NCBI GenBank assembly: GCA_008360975.2
Contig: CM039210.1
Coordinates: 19,491,007 to 19,555,006 of the forward strand
DNA from: Lichenostomus cassidix
Taxonomy: Eukaryota > Chordata > Aves > Passeriformes > Meliphagidae
Reading direction: 5' to 3'
Length of the DNA: 64,000 bases
Below are positions 46,376 to 58,095 of the stretch, in pieces. The first letter of the stretch is position 1. The number at the start of each line of letters is the position of its first letter. The position numbers were made by a program, and so were the translations under genes. Below the pieces are notes generated by a model, which was not told where the DNA came from, searched no databases, and saw only the letters and a list, made by a program, of their open reading frames with translations.

Positions 46376-46470
46376 GGGGGGCTCTTTGGGGCTTTTTGGG
46401 GCTTTTTGGGGCTTTTTGGGCTTTTTGGGGCTTTTTGGGGCTTTTTGGGGCTTTTTGGGCTTTTGAGCTG
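46376..46470 (+). repeat. G-rich tandem array, unit about 10 bp (GGGGCTTTTT)
   Basis: Eight G3-G4 tracts separated by CTTTTT after an initial G6. The 3' LTR copy (about 53,421-53,462) has only about three units and the reverse copy (58,215-58,262) three to four. Meets the usual G-quadruplex pattern (four G3+ tracts, loops up to 7). Confidence 0.85.
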
Positions 46471-46592
46471 GCCTTTGGGCTTGCTTGTTCGTCGGTGCGC
46501 ATCTGGGATCCTATTAAACCAAGGTAAAACCCCTATCCCATACTGTGTGTCTGCGTCTAAAAATTTTTTCTAGCAATTTAAGGCATCAGTTC

Positions 46593-46610
46593 TGGCGAGC
46601 CAGGCAGGAG
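46593..46610 (+). other. ERV-5 primer binding site, tRNA-Arg type
   Basis: TGGCGAGCCAGGCAGGAG, four bases after the LTR. Matches the complement of a vertebrate tRNA-Arg (ACG) 3' end at 17 of 18 positions as I recall that tRNA. Also present in the reverse copy. Confidence 0.6.
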
Positions 46611-47129
46611 CAGGAACCCCGGTTTTCGATTTTGGACCGAGGAACACCCCGCTGCATCCCCCCCACTGCCGGCACCAGGGGAGAGAGGCAGCGATTTCAG
46701 AATCGGAATCCGGGAGTTTCCCAAGACTGCAGGAACACAGCTGGAGAGGTAAGATCAAAGGGGTTGTTTTATGGTTTTATAGATAACTGCTAGCAGTCGG
46801 GAGATCTCCGAGGGTGGGAGCGTGGCCAGGGGGGCCATAAAGGGGGTTTTTTAACTGCTCTGCTCCCACAGGGTGGGGGATTGTGAGGAGGGGGACGCCC
46901 CTCGTACTCACAGGGAGCCGCATAGGGCTCACGGGGAGGCTGTGGCTCAGAGGGGGCTGCAGCCCACAGGTTGGGGTGTGGATTCAACTACAGAAGTTCG
47001 AATCCCGCCAGGGTTTCTAAGTTGAACACGCGTGGTTTTCAGGCTTGCTTTCTTTGCTCTGCTGGTTCTGTGCTAATTTATAGGTTAGGAACTTTTTCCT
47101 ACTGTTTCTTTCTGTTTATAAGTAAAAGA
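46611..47129 (+). other. ERV-5 leader
   Basis: About 520 GC-rich bases; no gene. The gag frame is open back to 46,971 but has no better start than 47,130. Confidence 0.6.
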
Positions 47130-49052
47130 ATGGGTGGTGTGCTATCTACCAACCCAAACATCCCGCAGGATTCCCCGCTGGGTTTGATTTTGAAAAACTG
47201 GAATCTGGTGACAGTACGAAGTGTTGATTTACATTCCGGTGAATTAACCAGACTTTCACTGTGGGTGTGGCCTGCATTGAAGCTGGAAGGGGGGAGTAAA
47301 TGGCCTCAGTTAGGCAGTTTAGATAATGAACTTACTACAAAGTTACTCGTAGAACTCCGAGTTCAGGGCAGGTTTAAGGAGCTAAGATATGCAGAATTGT
47401 TTTCTATATTTCTAAACCGGGAAGAAGCGTATAAGCAAATGAAAAAGAACCGCTTTGAGATGGCTTTACAAAAATTAGAAAAGAAAAAAGATAGACAGAA
47501 GCAGCCTCTGACAAAAGATGAGGAAATAGACATGACCGACACAGACTTGGTGACACCAAATTTACGGAGGGGGGCATCACCCCAGCCGCAACAGGGGCCG
47601 GTGCCCCCTCTCCTCCCCCCTCTTCCTCCTATTCCTCCTCCTCCTCCTCCCCCACCGCCATTCTGGCCGTCTGCTCCTCCCCTTCACTTACTTGATACAG
47701 CACAGGGGGAAAGAGGAGGTGTGGCCACCTCCTCCCCCACTGCCACCATCCCCGGAGTGGTCTGATGACGAGGATGAAGGTGGGAGCAGGGGTGGAGACA
47801 GGGGTGGAGTCAGGGGTGGAAGCAGGGGCAGAGGCAAAGGGAGGGACCGGGGCGGAGGGAAGGGCGGAACCGGGACTGACCACGACGGAGAAGAAAGCAC
47901 ATCCACCGCTGGCCCCTCCCAGACTGGGGAAAGGGGGGGCGGCGGGCGGACCCTCCCCACAGCTCTGCTAGAGCTGAGAGGGAAAAAATCCAAATCAAGC
48001 GTGAGTCAGATAAATCCAGTGCAGATGTAGATAGCTCGGAAGAAGAAGGGGAAACCGAGGCTAAAGCTGCAGGCAGCGAACCTGCTGGGAAGAAAAGGGG
48101 GAAAATAGCCCGGGAAGCTATAGGAGCTCCCAGTCCAGTGGCAAAACATACTAGATCTAAGACGGATGAATCAAAGAAGAGGGAGCCTGTCCTGGAAGCA
48201 CCCCTAAGGCAGGCTGTCGAGAATCAAAAGATGGTTTATATCAAAACTCCTTTTTCCCTCGGAGAACTCCGACAATTGAAAGAATCAGTTGGAACATACA
48301 GAGACAATCCAGAGAAAGTAGCCATGCAGTTTGAATTAGCTATCAAGGCACAAAACCCAGATTGGAGTGACCTGAATGTAATGTTAGATGAAGTACTGGA
48401 TAGTACAGAAAAGCAGATGGTTATCAAGGCTGCTGTAAATGCTGTGGAAACTCAAATTGCAGCTGGAACCATTCAAGGACCTGTTGGTAATATTTTTCCT
48501 TTGATAGATCCAGGTTGGGATCCCAATGTGCCAGAGGAAATGGCCAAATTAAAACAGTATCAAAAGTGGATAGTTAATGGACTAAAATGTGCTATTCCTA
48601 AAGCAATTAATTGGGCCAAAGTATATGAAATTAAGCAAGGTCTAACTGAGACCCCCACAGATTTCCTGAACAGGCTTAAAGAGGCTGCACGGAAGTACAC
48701 AAACTTGGACTTGGATTCCCCAATGCAGCAGTCTCATTTAGCCTACATATTTGTAGGCCAATCTACACCTGATATAAAGAAAATGCTGCAAAAATTGGAT
48801 GAGTATGATATAAATAGGTTGTTGAATGTAGCCTGGAAAGTATACCAAAATAGGGATTCAACAGATAAGGATACTGGTAAACCCCACTACAAGAAGAAAC
48901 AGGGTCAAGGGAAAAGAAAGGGTCCACCTCACCCTCCTCTAGCCGAGGACCAGTGTGCCATCTGCAAGAAGAAGGGACACTGGAAGAACGAGTGTCCAAT
49001 GCGGGCGAAGGAGACGCCCACATCTTCTCAATTAGCTGTGAATGGGAATTGA
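47130..49052 (+). pseudogene. gag: ERV-5 gag
   Basis: Start at 47,130 gives MGG, a myristoylation signal. Matrix shares IPQDSPLG with ERV-1. A proline-rich linker includes PSAP (FWPSAPP), the TSG101-binding late-domain consensus. The first frame ends at TGA 47,763-47,765; a glycine/arginine-rich stretch (SRGGDRGGVRGGSRGRG) is open in the next frame to about 47,975; the first frame resumes through capsid (48,138-48,880) and one zinc knuckle, CAICKKKGHWKNEC, ending at TGA 49,050-49,052. The identical frame break is in the reverse copy, so it predates duplication or reflects an unusual expression mode. Apart from it gag is open. Confidence 0.9.
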
Positions 49053-52000
49053 TGGGGACCGAAGGCATTATCCACCCCAGCGGAGCCTTCGGTTATAATT
49101 AAGCTGGGGAAAGATGATGTTGAATTTTTGGTTGATACGGGTGCAACATATTCTGTGTTAAATACTTTAAAGGGGAAATTGAGTCAAGATACTGTAGATG
49201 TAATTGGTGCCACAGGGGTAAGTGAAACAAGGCCTTTCTTTCAACCTTTAAGATTTAAACTGGGGAAACATTGGGTGACTCATCAATTTTTATATATGCC
49301 AAATTCTCCAAAACCATTGTTGGGCAGAGATTTATTGGAAAAATTGGAAGCAGAAATTAAATTTTCCAAGGAGGAGGGAGTGAAAGTTATAATTCCTGAA
49401 TCTAAATTTGTCGAAGCAGCTACTATTCTTATCCAGGAATGTTGTGGAGAAATTCCTAAAGAAGTTGAGGATGCGGTAATTCCAATAGTATGGGCCAGTG
49501 ATTTTCCCGGGAGATCCAAAAGAGCTGAACCTGTGAGTATTGCACTCAAAGCAGGAGCAACACCGGTAAGGCAGAAACAATACCCTCTGAAATTAGAAAG
49601 TCGTAGGGGACTGGCACCTGTAATTGAGAAATTTCTCAAATTCGGGTTGCTAGTGGAATGTGAGTCCAAATACAACACACCCATCCTGCCAGTAAAGAAA
49701 GCTGATAGTAAGAGTTACAGGCTAGTGCAGGATTTGAGGGCAATCAACAGAATTACAGAGGACATACATTCAGTTGTACCAAATCCTTACACCTTTCTGA
49801 CCACACTAACAAATGAATTAGGGTGGTTCTCAGTCTTAGATCTCAAAGATGCCTTTTTCTCTATTCCAATCCACAAAGATAGCCAGGAGCTTTTTGCTTT
49901 TGAGTGGGAAAATCCTGAGACAGGAAGAAAGTCTCAACTAACTTGGACAGTGCTACCCCAAGGGTTCAAAAACAGCCCAACAATATTTGGACACCAGCTA
50001 TCAAAGGAACTGGAGGACTGGAAAAAACAGGAACCAAAAGGAGAGATCCTTCAATATGTTGATGACATCCTGATCGCAGCAAAAACACGAGATGACTGCA
50101 TCCAGCTCACTGTAAGTCTTTTAAATTTTTTGGGCATGGGCGGATACCGAGTCTCAAAGGAAAAGGCACAGGTTGCCAAAGAAACTGTAGTATACCTGGG
50201 GCTGGAAATCTTCCGTGGTCATCGACAACTTAGCAGAGAACGGAAAGAAGCTATCTGTCGGCTTCCAGAGCCCCACACGGTGAGAGAGATGCAAGCTTTC
50301 CTCGGCATGGTAGGCTGGTGTCGACTTTGGGTGGCAAAGTATAGAATACTGGTAAAGCCTCTGTATGAAACCCTAAAGACAGCTGAAAAGGGAACCATTA
50401 CCTGGACAGAGAAGGCGAAAGCTGCCTTTAAACAATTAAAACATTCCTTGATGTCTGCTCCAGCTTTAGGGCTGCCAGATTTAACGAAGCCCTTCGAACT
50501 ATTCACATACGAGCGGCAGAATGTAGCTCTTGGGGTGCTAGCACAATATCTTGGGGATCAGCGAAGAGCTGTGGCCTATTTTTCAAAACAGTTAGACAAT
50601 GTTAGCCAAGGGTGGCCAGGGTGTCTGAAAGCTGTGGCAGCAACTGTCATCCTAATCCAGGAAGCTCGGAAATTCACCCTTGGGCAGCACATTGTCGTGT
50701 ATGTACCCCACGCTGTGATTTCTGTGCTGGAGCAAAAGGGGGGACACTGGTTATCCCCTAGCAGAATGCTTAAATACCAGGCTGTATTGTTGGAACAGGA
50801 TGATGTCACTCTAAAAACAACATCTGTTGTAAATCCCGCAATGTTCTTGTCATCCACACTGCTCGATAACGTACCTGAGCATGACTGTTTGCAGACAATA
50901 GAAGAAACCTATTCCAGTAGACCAGACCTGAAAGATGTGCCTCTGGAGAATCCAGATTAGGAACTTTTCACTGATGGGAGCAGTTTCATACGGAACGGTA
51001 AGCGTATGACAGGCTACGCAGTGACCACCACAGATGAAGGAATTGAGGCAAAAGCCTTGCCTTCAGATGTATCATCACAGAAAGCTGAACTGATTGCACT
51101 GACCAGAGCTCTAGAACTGAGCGAGGGAAAGAAGGCCAATATATGGACTGATTCTAAATATGCATTCAGTGTTGTTCATGCCCATGGAGCTATTTGGAAG
51201 GAACGTGGCCTGCTGACTGCTCAAGGTAATGGCATTAAACATGCCAGAAAAATCTTAGCACTCCTGCAGAGCATCTGGAAACCTACAGAAGTAGCTGTCA
51301 TGCACTGCAAAAGTCATCAAAAGGGAAAAACAACTCCTGAAATGGGAAATCGCTTTGCTGATGAAATGGCAAGAGGGATAGCAGAAAAAGGCATTTTTGC
51401 AGTAGTGCCACAGAAAGAAGTAGATCTGACAGGGTTTGCTCCAAAATATGATCAGAGTGACCAACAGTTAATTAATCTCTTAAGGCTGAAATTAAAGAGG
51501 GTGGGTGGGCTGTTACACCTGTAGGCCAGGTTGTAGTCCCACCCCCGATCCTTCGAGAAATAGTGCAAAGAGAACATGAAAGTACACACTGGGGAACAGA
51601 AAACCTTTTAAAACATCTAAAGAAAGTAGTGATAGGGAGAGGAATGACTGACATCGTGCAGTCTGTAACAAGCAAGTGTGAAACATGCTGCAAAAACAAC
51701 CCTGACACAACTAAAAGAGTAGTGTTAGGAGTGACCAAGACAGGGCATCTCCCAAGAGATTACTGGCAAATAGATTTTGCTGAAATGCCACGGAGGGAAG
51801 TATACAAATATGTATTGGTATTGGTTGATACATTCAGTGGATGGCCTGAAGCTTATCCCTGTTGCACCAATGCAGCAAAAGAGGTAGTAAAAGCCTTGCT
51901 CAATCATATAATTCCAAGATTTGGGGTTCCCTTGGGGATGTCATCAGATAGGGGACCACATTTTATTGCAACAGTGGTCGGAGAAGTTAGCAAGATCCTG

Positions 52001-52576
52001 GGACTCACTTGGGACCTGCATACACCATACAGGCCCCAAGCAAGTGGCAAGGTTGAATGTATAAATGGAACCCTCAAAACCCAGATTGGAAAAATTTGTC
52101 AAGAAACATCTATGACATGGGTTCAGGCTTTGCCTATAGCTTTACTGAGGGTCCGCATACAACCAAGGCGAAGGGATAACATAAGTCCCTATGAGATTCT
52201 ATATGCCAGACCATATCAAGTTCCACACATTCCAGGTGAAATTCACATGAGGGGGAAAATTGATTTGCAGAAATACTTAATGGCTTTGAGTTCCACTTTG
52301 CAGAAGCTCCAGAGATTCGTTGTCCTGTCCAAGCCAATAGGATTGGACATCCCTGCCCATCCGTTTCAGCCTGGAGACTGGGTCTACATCAACTGGTGGG
52401 ACAGTGACCCCTTGCAACCCAAGTGGAAGGGACCATTCCAAGTCTTGCTGACCACCCTCACTGCTGTCAAGGTTGCTGGGAAAGGACCGTGAATCCACTA
52501 TTCCAGAGTGAAGAAAGCTTCTGCTCCTGAGACTACCGAGAAAACAGAGACTGATACAAATCAAGATGATGGTTAA
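49053..52576 (+). pseudogene. pol: ERV-5 pro-pol
   Basis: In frame with gag after one UGA. Protease VDTGA at 49,131-49,145. RT is open to 50,957 with [12 protein letters not shown] (motif A) and YVDD at 50,055-50,066. A TAG at 50,958-50,960 interrupts the start of RNase H (LFTDGSS, then TDSKYAF, and the GNRFADEMA end). A frameshift near 51,485-51,500 precedes integrase (51,563 onward): HH/CC zinc site (HESTHWG, CETC), WQIDFAEM, SSDRGPHF, KVECING, so all three catalytic acids are present. A TGA at 52,490-52,492 interrupts the last part; the frame then ends at TAA 52,574-52,576, overlapping env by 11 bases. Three lesions in about 3.5 kb. Confidence 0.94.
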
Positions 52577-52978
52577 ATTGTTCCTTACATGTATGCTGTT
52601 TTTCCAACTGGTAACCATGACTCAGGGCTCAGCCCAGGAGTTGCACAGTACTGTGATGCAAAACGTATCCAAAGCTCTTAATATGAGCAATTGCTGGATC
52701 TGTACTCAATTACCACCTCTAAATGGAAAGGGGAAATGGTCATTGCCTTTGTGGACCAAGATGGGAGAATCAGAGAGGATTTGGAAGAAATTTGGAAAGG
52801 AACTCAAATTCTACACGAAGTGAGTTCAAAAAATTACACCTTGAAATTTGACCAAATTTTCCATGCCCTCACCTCATGGTTGCCAAACTGGGCCTGGGTG
52901 AAAGAAACATTTATAATTATTGTAATTGTAGTTATTATTTTTGCCATAGCTAGTTGTGTAAACCGATGTTGTAGATAG
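52566..52978 (+). pseudogene. env: ERV-5 env, reduced to signal peptide, SU start and TM end
   Basis: Starts MMVKLFLTCMLFF with a signal peptide, reaches NCWICTQLPP (the CWIC motif of gammaretroviral SU) and then, in another frame from about 52,700, the TM end FDQIFHALTSWLPNWAWVKE with a membrane span and ASCVNRCCR tail. About 410 bases replace a gene usually near 1.5-2 kb, so most of SU, the fusion peptide and the ectodomain of TM are deleted. Confidence 0.88.
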
Positions 52979-53020
52979 AGTAGTTTAGAGACTAAACAAG
53001 GTAAAAGCTTGTTAGTCTCC

Positions 53021-53034
53021 AAAAAGGGGGGAAA
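53021..53034 (+). other. Polypurine tract of ERV-5
   Basis: AAAAAGGGGGGAAA directly before the 3' LTR. Confidence 0.9.
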
Positions 53035-53582
53035 TGATGCCTGATGGGTTTTTTGTATTTTTTTATTTTACTTTTATACTCTCTTTATATCCTTTATATA
53101 TAACCTTTTACCCTTCCCTGTTCCTGCACTTTTCACTCCCTGTATCTTAACCCTACATTCTATCACCCTAGTACCCCTTGCCCTGCTCAGAATCCTTAGG
53201 GGAAGACGAAACATCCCCACAATCTCAAAAGCATGACGCACAACCTTGAACAGAGCCCCCATCACTGAGACATGTTTTTTGTAAACTAAGTAGCAATCTT
53301 TTGGGGGGGGGCAATTTTAATAAGGGGGCAGTTACTTCATTTGCTAAACTTCTTATTGGAGACTTTTAGATAGGTATTCTAATCTAGGCTGTCTATAAAT
53401 TGTATACAGGAGATATTGTCGGGGGGCTCTTTGGGGCTTTTTGGCTTTTGGGGCTTTTGAGCTAGCCTTTGGGCTTGCTTGTTCGTCGGTGCGCATCTGG
53501 GATCCTATTAAACCAAGGTAAAACCCCTATCCCATACTGTGTGTCTGCGTCTAAAAATTTTTTCTAGCAATTTAAGGCATCA
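53035..53582 (+). repeat. 3' LTR of ERV-5 (LTR5)
   Basis: 548 bases ending exactly at the first N. Very similar to the 5' LTR except for the shorter G-rich array. Confidence 0.92.
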
Positions 53583-54082
53583 NNNNNNNNNNNNNNNNNN
53601 NNNNNNNNNNNNNNNNNNNNNNNNNNNNNNNNNNNNNNNNNNNNNNNNNNNNNNNNNNNNNNNNNNNNNNNNNNNNNNNNNNNNNNNNNNNNNNNNNNNN
53701 NNNNNNNNNNNNNNNNNNNNNNNNNNNNNNNNNNNNNNNNNNNNNNNNNNNNNNNNNNNNNNNNNNNNNNNNNNNNNNNNNNNNNNNNNNNNNNNNNNNN
53801 NNNNNNNNNNNNNNNNNNNNNNNNNNNNNNNNNNNNNNNNNNNNNNNNNNNNNNNNNNNNNNNNNNNNNNNNNNNNNNNNNNNNNNNNNNNNNNNNNNNN
53901 NNNNNNNNNNNNNNNNNNNNNNNNNNNNNNNNNNNNNNNNNNNNNNNNNNNNNNNNNNNNNNNNNNNNNNNNNNNNNNNNNNNNNNNNNNNNNNNNNNNN
54001 NNNNNNNNNNNNNNNNNNNNNNNNNNNNNNNNNNNNNNNNNNNNNNNNNNNNNNNNNNNNNNNNNNNNNNNNNNNNNNNNNN
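53583..54082. other. Assembly gap, 500 Ns
   Basis: Exactly 500 Ns, a placeholder length. It lies between the end of the left ERV-5 LTR and the middle of RT of the inverted copy; if that copy is complete, at least about 3 kb are missing. Confidence 0.98.
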
Positions 54083-55636
54083 GCTAACATTGTCTAGCTG
54101 TTTTGAAAAATAGGCTACAGCTCTTCGCTGATCCCCAAGATATTGTGCTAGCACCCCAAGAGCTACATTCTGCCGCTCGTATGTGAATAGTTCAAAGGGC
54201 TTCGTTAAATCTGGCAGCCCTAAAGCTGGAGCAGACATCAAGGAATGTTTTAATTGTTTAAAGGCAGCTTTCGCCTTCTCTGTCCAGGTAATGGTTCTCT
54301 TTTCAGCTGTCTTTAGGGTTTCATACAGAGGCTTTACCAGTATTCTATACTTTGCCACCCAAAGTCGACACCAACCTACCATGCCGAGGAAAACTTGCAT
54401 CTCTCTCACTATGTGGGGCTCTGGAAGCTGACAGATAGCTTCTTTCCGTTCTCTGCTAAGTTGTCGATGACCACGGAAGATTTCCAGCCCCAGGTATACT
54501 ACAGTTTCTTTGGCAACCTGTGCCTTTTCTTTTGAGACTCGGTATCCGCCCATGCCCAAAAAATTTAAAAGACTTACAGTGAGCTGGATGCAGTCATCTC
54601 GTGTTTTTGCTGCGATCAGGATGTCATCAACATATTGAAGGATCTCTCCTTTTGGTTCCTGTTTTTTCCAGTCTTCCAGTTACTTTGATAGCTGGTGTCC
54701 AAATATTGTTGGGCTGTTCTTGAACCCTTGGGGTAGCACTGTCCAAGTTAGTTGAGACTTTCTTCCTGTCTCAGGATTTTCCCACTCAAAAGCAAAAAGC
54801 TCCTGGCTATCTTTGTGAATTGGAATAGAGAAAAAGGCATCTTTGAGATCTAAGACTGAAAACTATACTAATTCATTTGTTAGTGTGGTCAGAAAGGTGT
54901 AGGGATTTGGTACAACTGAATGTATGTCTTCTGTAATTCTGTTGATTGCCCTCAAATCCTGCACTAGCCTGTAACTCTTACTATCAGCTTTCTTTACTGG
55001 CAGGATGGGTGTGTTGTATTTGGACTCACATTCCACTAGCAACCCGAATTTGAGAAATTTCTCAATTACAGGTGCCAGTCCCCTACGACTCTCTAATTTC
55101 AGAGGGTATTGCTTCTGCCTTACCGGTGTTGCTCCTGCTTTGAGTGCAATACTCACAGGTTCAGCTCTTTTGGATCTCCCGGGAGAATCACTGGCCCATA
55201 CTATTGGAATTACCGCATCCTCAACTTCTTTAGGAATTTCTCCACAACATTCCTGGATAAGAATAGTAGCTGCTTCGACAAATTTAGATTCAGGAATTAT
55301 AACTTTCACTCCCTCCTCCTTGGAAAATTTAATTTCTGCTTCCAATTTTTCCAATAAATCTCTGCCCAACAATGGTTTTGGAGAATTTGGCATATATAAA
55401 AATTGATGAGTCACCCAATGTTTCTCCAGTTTAAATCTTAAAGGTTGAAAGAAAGGCCTTGTTTCACTTACCCCCGTGGCACCAATTACATCTACAGTAT
55501 CTTGACTCAGTTTCTCCTTTAAAGTATTTAACACAGAATATGTTGCACCCGTATCAACCAAAAATTCAACATCATCTTTCCCCAGCTTAATTATAACCGA
55601 AGGCTCTGCTGGGGTGGATAATGCCTTCGGTCCCCG
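54083..55636 (-). pseudogene. pol: ERV-5 right copy, protease and RT (partial)
   Basis: Protease VDTGA near 55,560-55,545. RT has a TAG at about 54,863 (in the segment just before motif A) and a TAA at about 54,680 (in the segment before YVDD). Downstream RT connection sequence is open to the gap edge. Left-copy equivalents of these two codons are not stops. Confidence 0.9.
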
Positions 55637-57559
55637 TCAATTCCCATTCACAGCTAATTGGGAAGATGTGGGCATCTCCTTCGCCCGCATTGGACACTCG
55701 TTCTTCCAGTGTCCCTTCTTCTTGCAGATGGCACACTGGTCCTCGGCTAGAGGGGGGTGAGGTGGACCCTTTCTTTTCCCTTGACCCTGTTTCTTCTTGT
55801 AGTGGGGTTTACCAGTATCCTTATCTGTTGAATCCCTATTTTGGTATACTTTCCAGGCTACATTCAACAACCTATTTATATCATACTCATCCAATTTTTG
55901 CAGCATTTTCTTTATATCAGGTGTAGATTGGCCTACAAATATGTAGGATAAATGAGACTGCTGCATTGGGGAATCCAAGTCCAAGTTTGTGTACTTCCGT
56001 GCAGCCTCTTTAAGCCTGTTCAGGAAATCTGTGGGGGTATCAGTTAGACCCTGCCTAATTTCATATACTTTGGCCCAATTAATTGCTTTAGGAATAGCAC
56101 ATTTTAGTCCAATAACTATCCACTTTTGATACTGTTTTAATTTGGCCATTTCCTCTGGCACATTGGGATCCCAACCTGGATCTATCAAAGGAAAAATATT
56201 ACCAACAGGTCCTTAAATGGTTCCAGCTGCAATTTGAGTTTCCACAGCATTTACAGCAGCCTTGATAACCATCTGCTTTTCTGTACTATCCAGTACTTCA
56301 TCTAACATTACATTCAGGTCACTCCAATCTGGGTTTTGTGCCTTGATAGCTAATTCAAACTGCATGGCTACTTTCTCTGGATTGTCTCTGTATGTTCCAA
56401 CTGATTCTTTCAATTGTCGGAGTTCTCCGAGGGAAAAAGGAGTTTTGATATAAACCATCTTTTGATTCTCGACAGCCTGCCTTAGGGGTGCTTCCAGGAC
56501 AGGCTCCCTCTTCTTTGATTCATCCGTCTTAGATCTAGTATGTTTTGCCACTGGACTGGGAGCTCCTATAGCTTCCCGGGCTATTTTCCCCCTTTTCTTC
56601 CCAGCAGGTTCGCTGCCTGCAGCTTTAGCCTCGGTTTCCCCTTCTTCTTCCGAGCTATCTACATCTGCACTGGATTTATCTGACTCACGCTTGATTTGGA
56701 TTTTTTCCCTCTCAGCTCTAGCAGAGCTGTGGGGAGGGTCCGCCCGCCGCCCCCCCTTTCCCCAGTCTGGGAGGGGCCAGCGGTGGATGTGCTTTCTTCT
56801 CCGTCGTGGTCAGTCCCGGTTCCGCCCTTCCCTCCGCCCCGGTCCCTCCCTTTGCCTCTGCCCCTGCTTCCACCCCTGACTCCACCCCTGTCTCCACCCC
56901 TGCTCCCACCTTCATCCTCGTCATCAGACCACTCCGGGGATGGTGGCAGTGGGGGAGGAGGTGGCCACACCTCCTCTTTCCCCCTGTGCTGTATCAAGTA
57001 AGTGAAGGGGAGGAGCAGACGGCCAGAATGGCGGTGGGGGAGGAGGAGGAGGAGGAATAGGAGGAAGAGGGGGGAGGAGAGGGGGCACCGGCCCCTGTTG
57101 CGGCTGGGGTGATGCCCCCCTCCGTAAATTTGGTGTCACCAAGTCTGTGTCGGTCATGTCTATTTCCTCATCTTTTGTCAGAGGCTGCTTCTGTCTATCT
57201 TTTTTCTTTTCTAATTTTTGTAAAGCCATCTCAAAGCGGTTCTTTTTCATTTGCTTATACGCTTCTTCCCGGTTTAGAAATATAGAAAACAATTCTGCAT
57301 ATCTTAGCTCCTTAAACCTGCCCTGAATTCGGAGTTCTACAAGTAACTTTGTAATAAGTTCATTATCTAAACTGCCTAACCGAGGCCATTTACTCCCCCC
57401 TTCTAGCTTCAACGCAGGCCACACCCACAGTGAAAGTCTGGTTAATTCACCGGAATGTAAATCAACACTTCGTACTGTCAGCAGATTCCAGTTTTTCAAA
57501 ATTAAACCCAGCGGGGAATCCTGCGGGATGTTTGGGTTGGGAGATAGCACACCGCCCAT
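55637..57559 (-). pseudogene. gag: ERV-5 right copy, gag
   Basis: MGG start at 57,559. Same frame break in the glycine/arginine-rich stretch as the left copy. An extra TAA at 56,213-56,215 in capsid. Ends with TGA at 55,639-55,637, followed by CGG rather than TGG as in the left copy. Zinc knuckle intact. Confidence 0.9.
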
Positions 57560-58095
57560 TCTCTTACTTAGAAAGAAACAGTAGGAAAAAGTTCCTAACC
57601 TATAAATTAGCACAGAACCAGCAGAGCAAAGAAAGCAAGCCTGAAAACCACGCGTGTTCAGCTTAGAAACCCTGGCAGGATTTGAACTTCTGTAGTTGAA
57701 TCCACACCCCAACCTGTGGGCTGCAGCCCCTTCTGAGCCACAGCCTCCCCGTGAGCCCTATGCGGCTCCCTGTGAGTACGAGGGGCGTCCCCCTCCTCAC
57801 AATCCCCCCACCCTGTGGGAGCGGAGCGGTTAAAAACCGCCTTTTATGGCCCCCCTGGCCATGCTCCCACCCTCGGAGATCTCCCGACTGCTAGCAATTA
57901 TCTATAAAACCATAAAACAACCCCTTTGATCTTACCTCTCCAGCTGTCTTCCTGCAGTTTTGGGAAACTCCCAGATTCCGATCCTGAAATTGCCACCTCT
58001 CTCCCCCGGTGCCGGCAGTGGGGGGGATGCAGTGGGGTGTTCCTCGGTCCGAAATCGAAAACCGGGGTTCCTGCTCCTGCCTGGCTCGCCAGAAC

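Larger units (their letters stand above)
45989..46588 (+). repeat. 5' LTR of ERV-5 (LTR5)
   Basis: 600 bases. TATAAAT at 46,349-46,355, a G-rich tandem array at 46,376-46,470, ATTAAA at 46,513-46,518. The array therefore lies between the promoter and the polyadenylation signal, in the presumed R region. Confidence 0.92.
45989..53582 (+). mobile_element. ERV-5 provirus, left copy, gammaretrovirus-like
   Basis: LTR5 at both ends with 7-bp perfect terminal inverted repeats (TGATGCC/GGCATCA). tRNA-Arg-like primer site, gag, in-frame UGA, pro-pol, reduced env, polypurine tract. The right flank is hidden by the assembly gap, so target duplication cannot be tested. Best preserved provirus in the window. 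Confidence 0.93.

Noticed and set aside
46376..46470. G-rich array as a telomere-like or CRISPR-like repeat
   Set aside because: The unit is about 10 bp without spacers and lies in an LTR; it is a simple VNTR.
47765..47971. Second open frame in the glycine/arginine-rich gag stretch as an overlapping gene
   Set aside because: Low-complexity GC-rich sequence leaves several frames open on both strands.
50958..52492. Tryptophan-to-stop changes in ERV-5 pol as APOBEC3-type hypermutation
   Set aside because: Only two such sites, in different contexts, and APOBEC3 enzymes are a mammalian family; ordinary decay suffices.
53539..54559. ORFs running through the N block
   Set aside because: Artefact of translating Ns; only the outer parts are ERV-5 RT.
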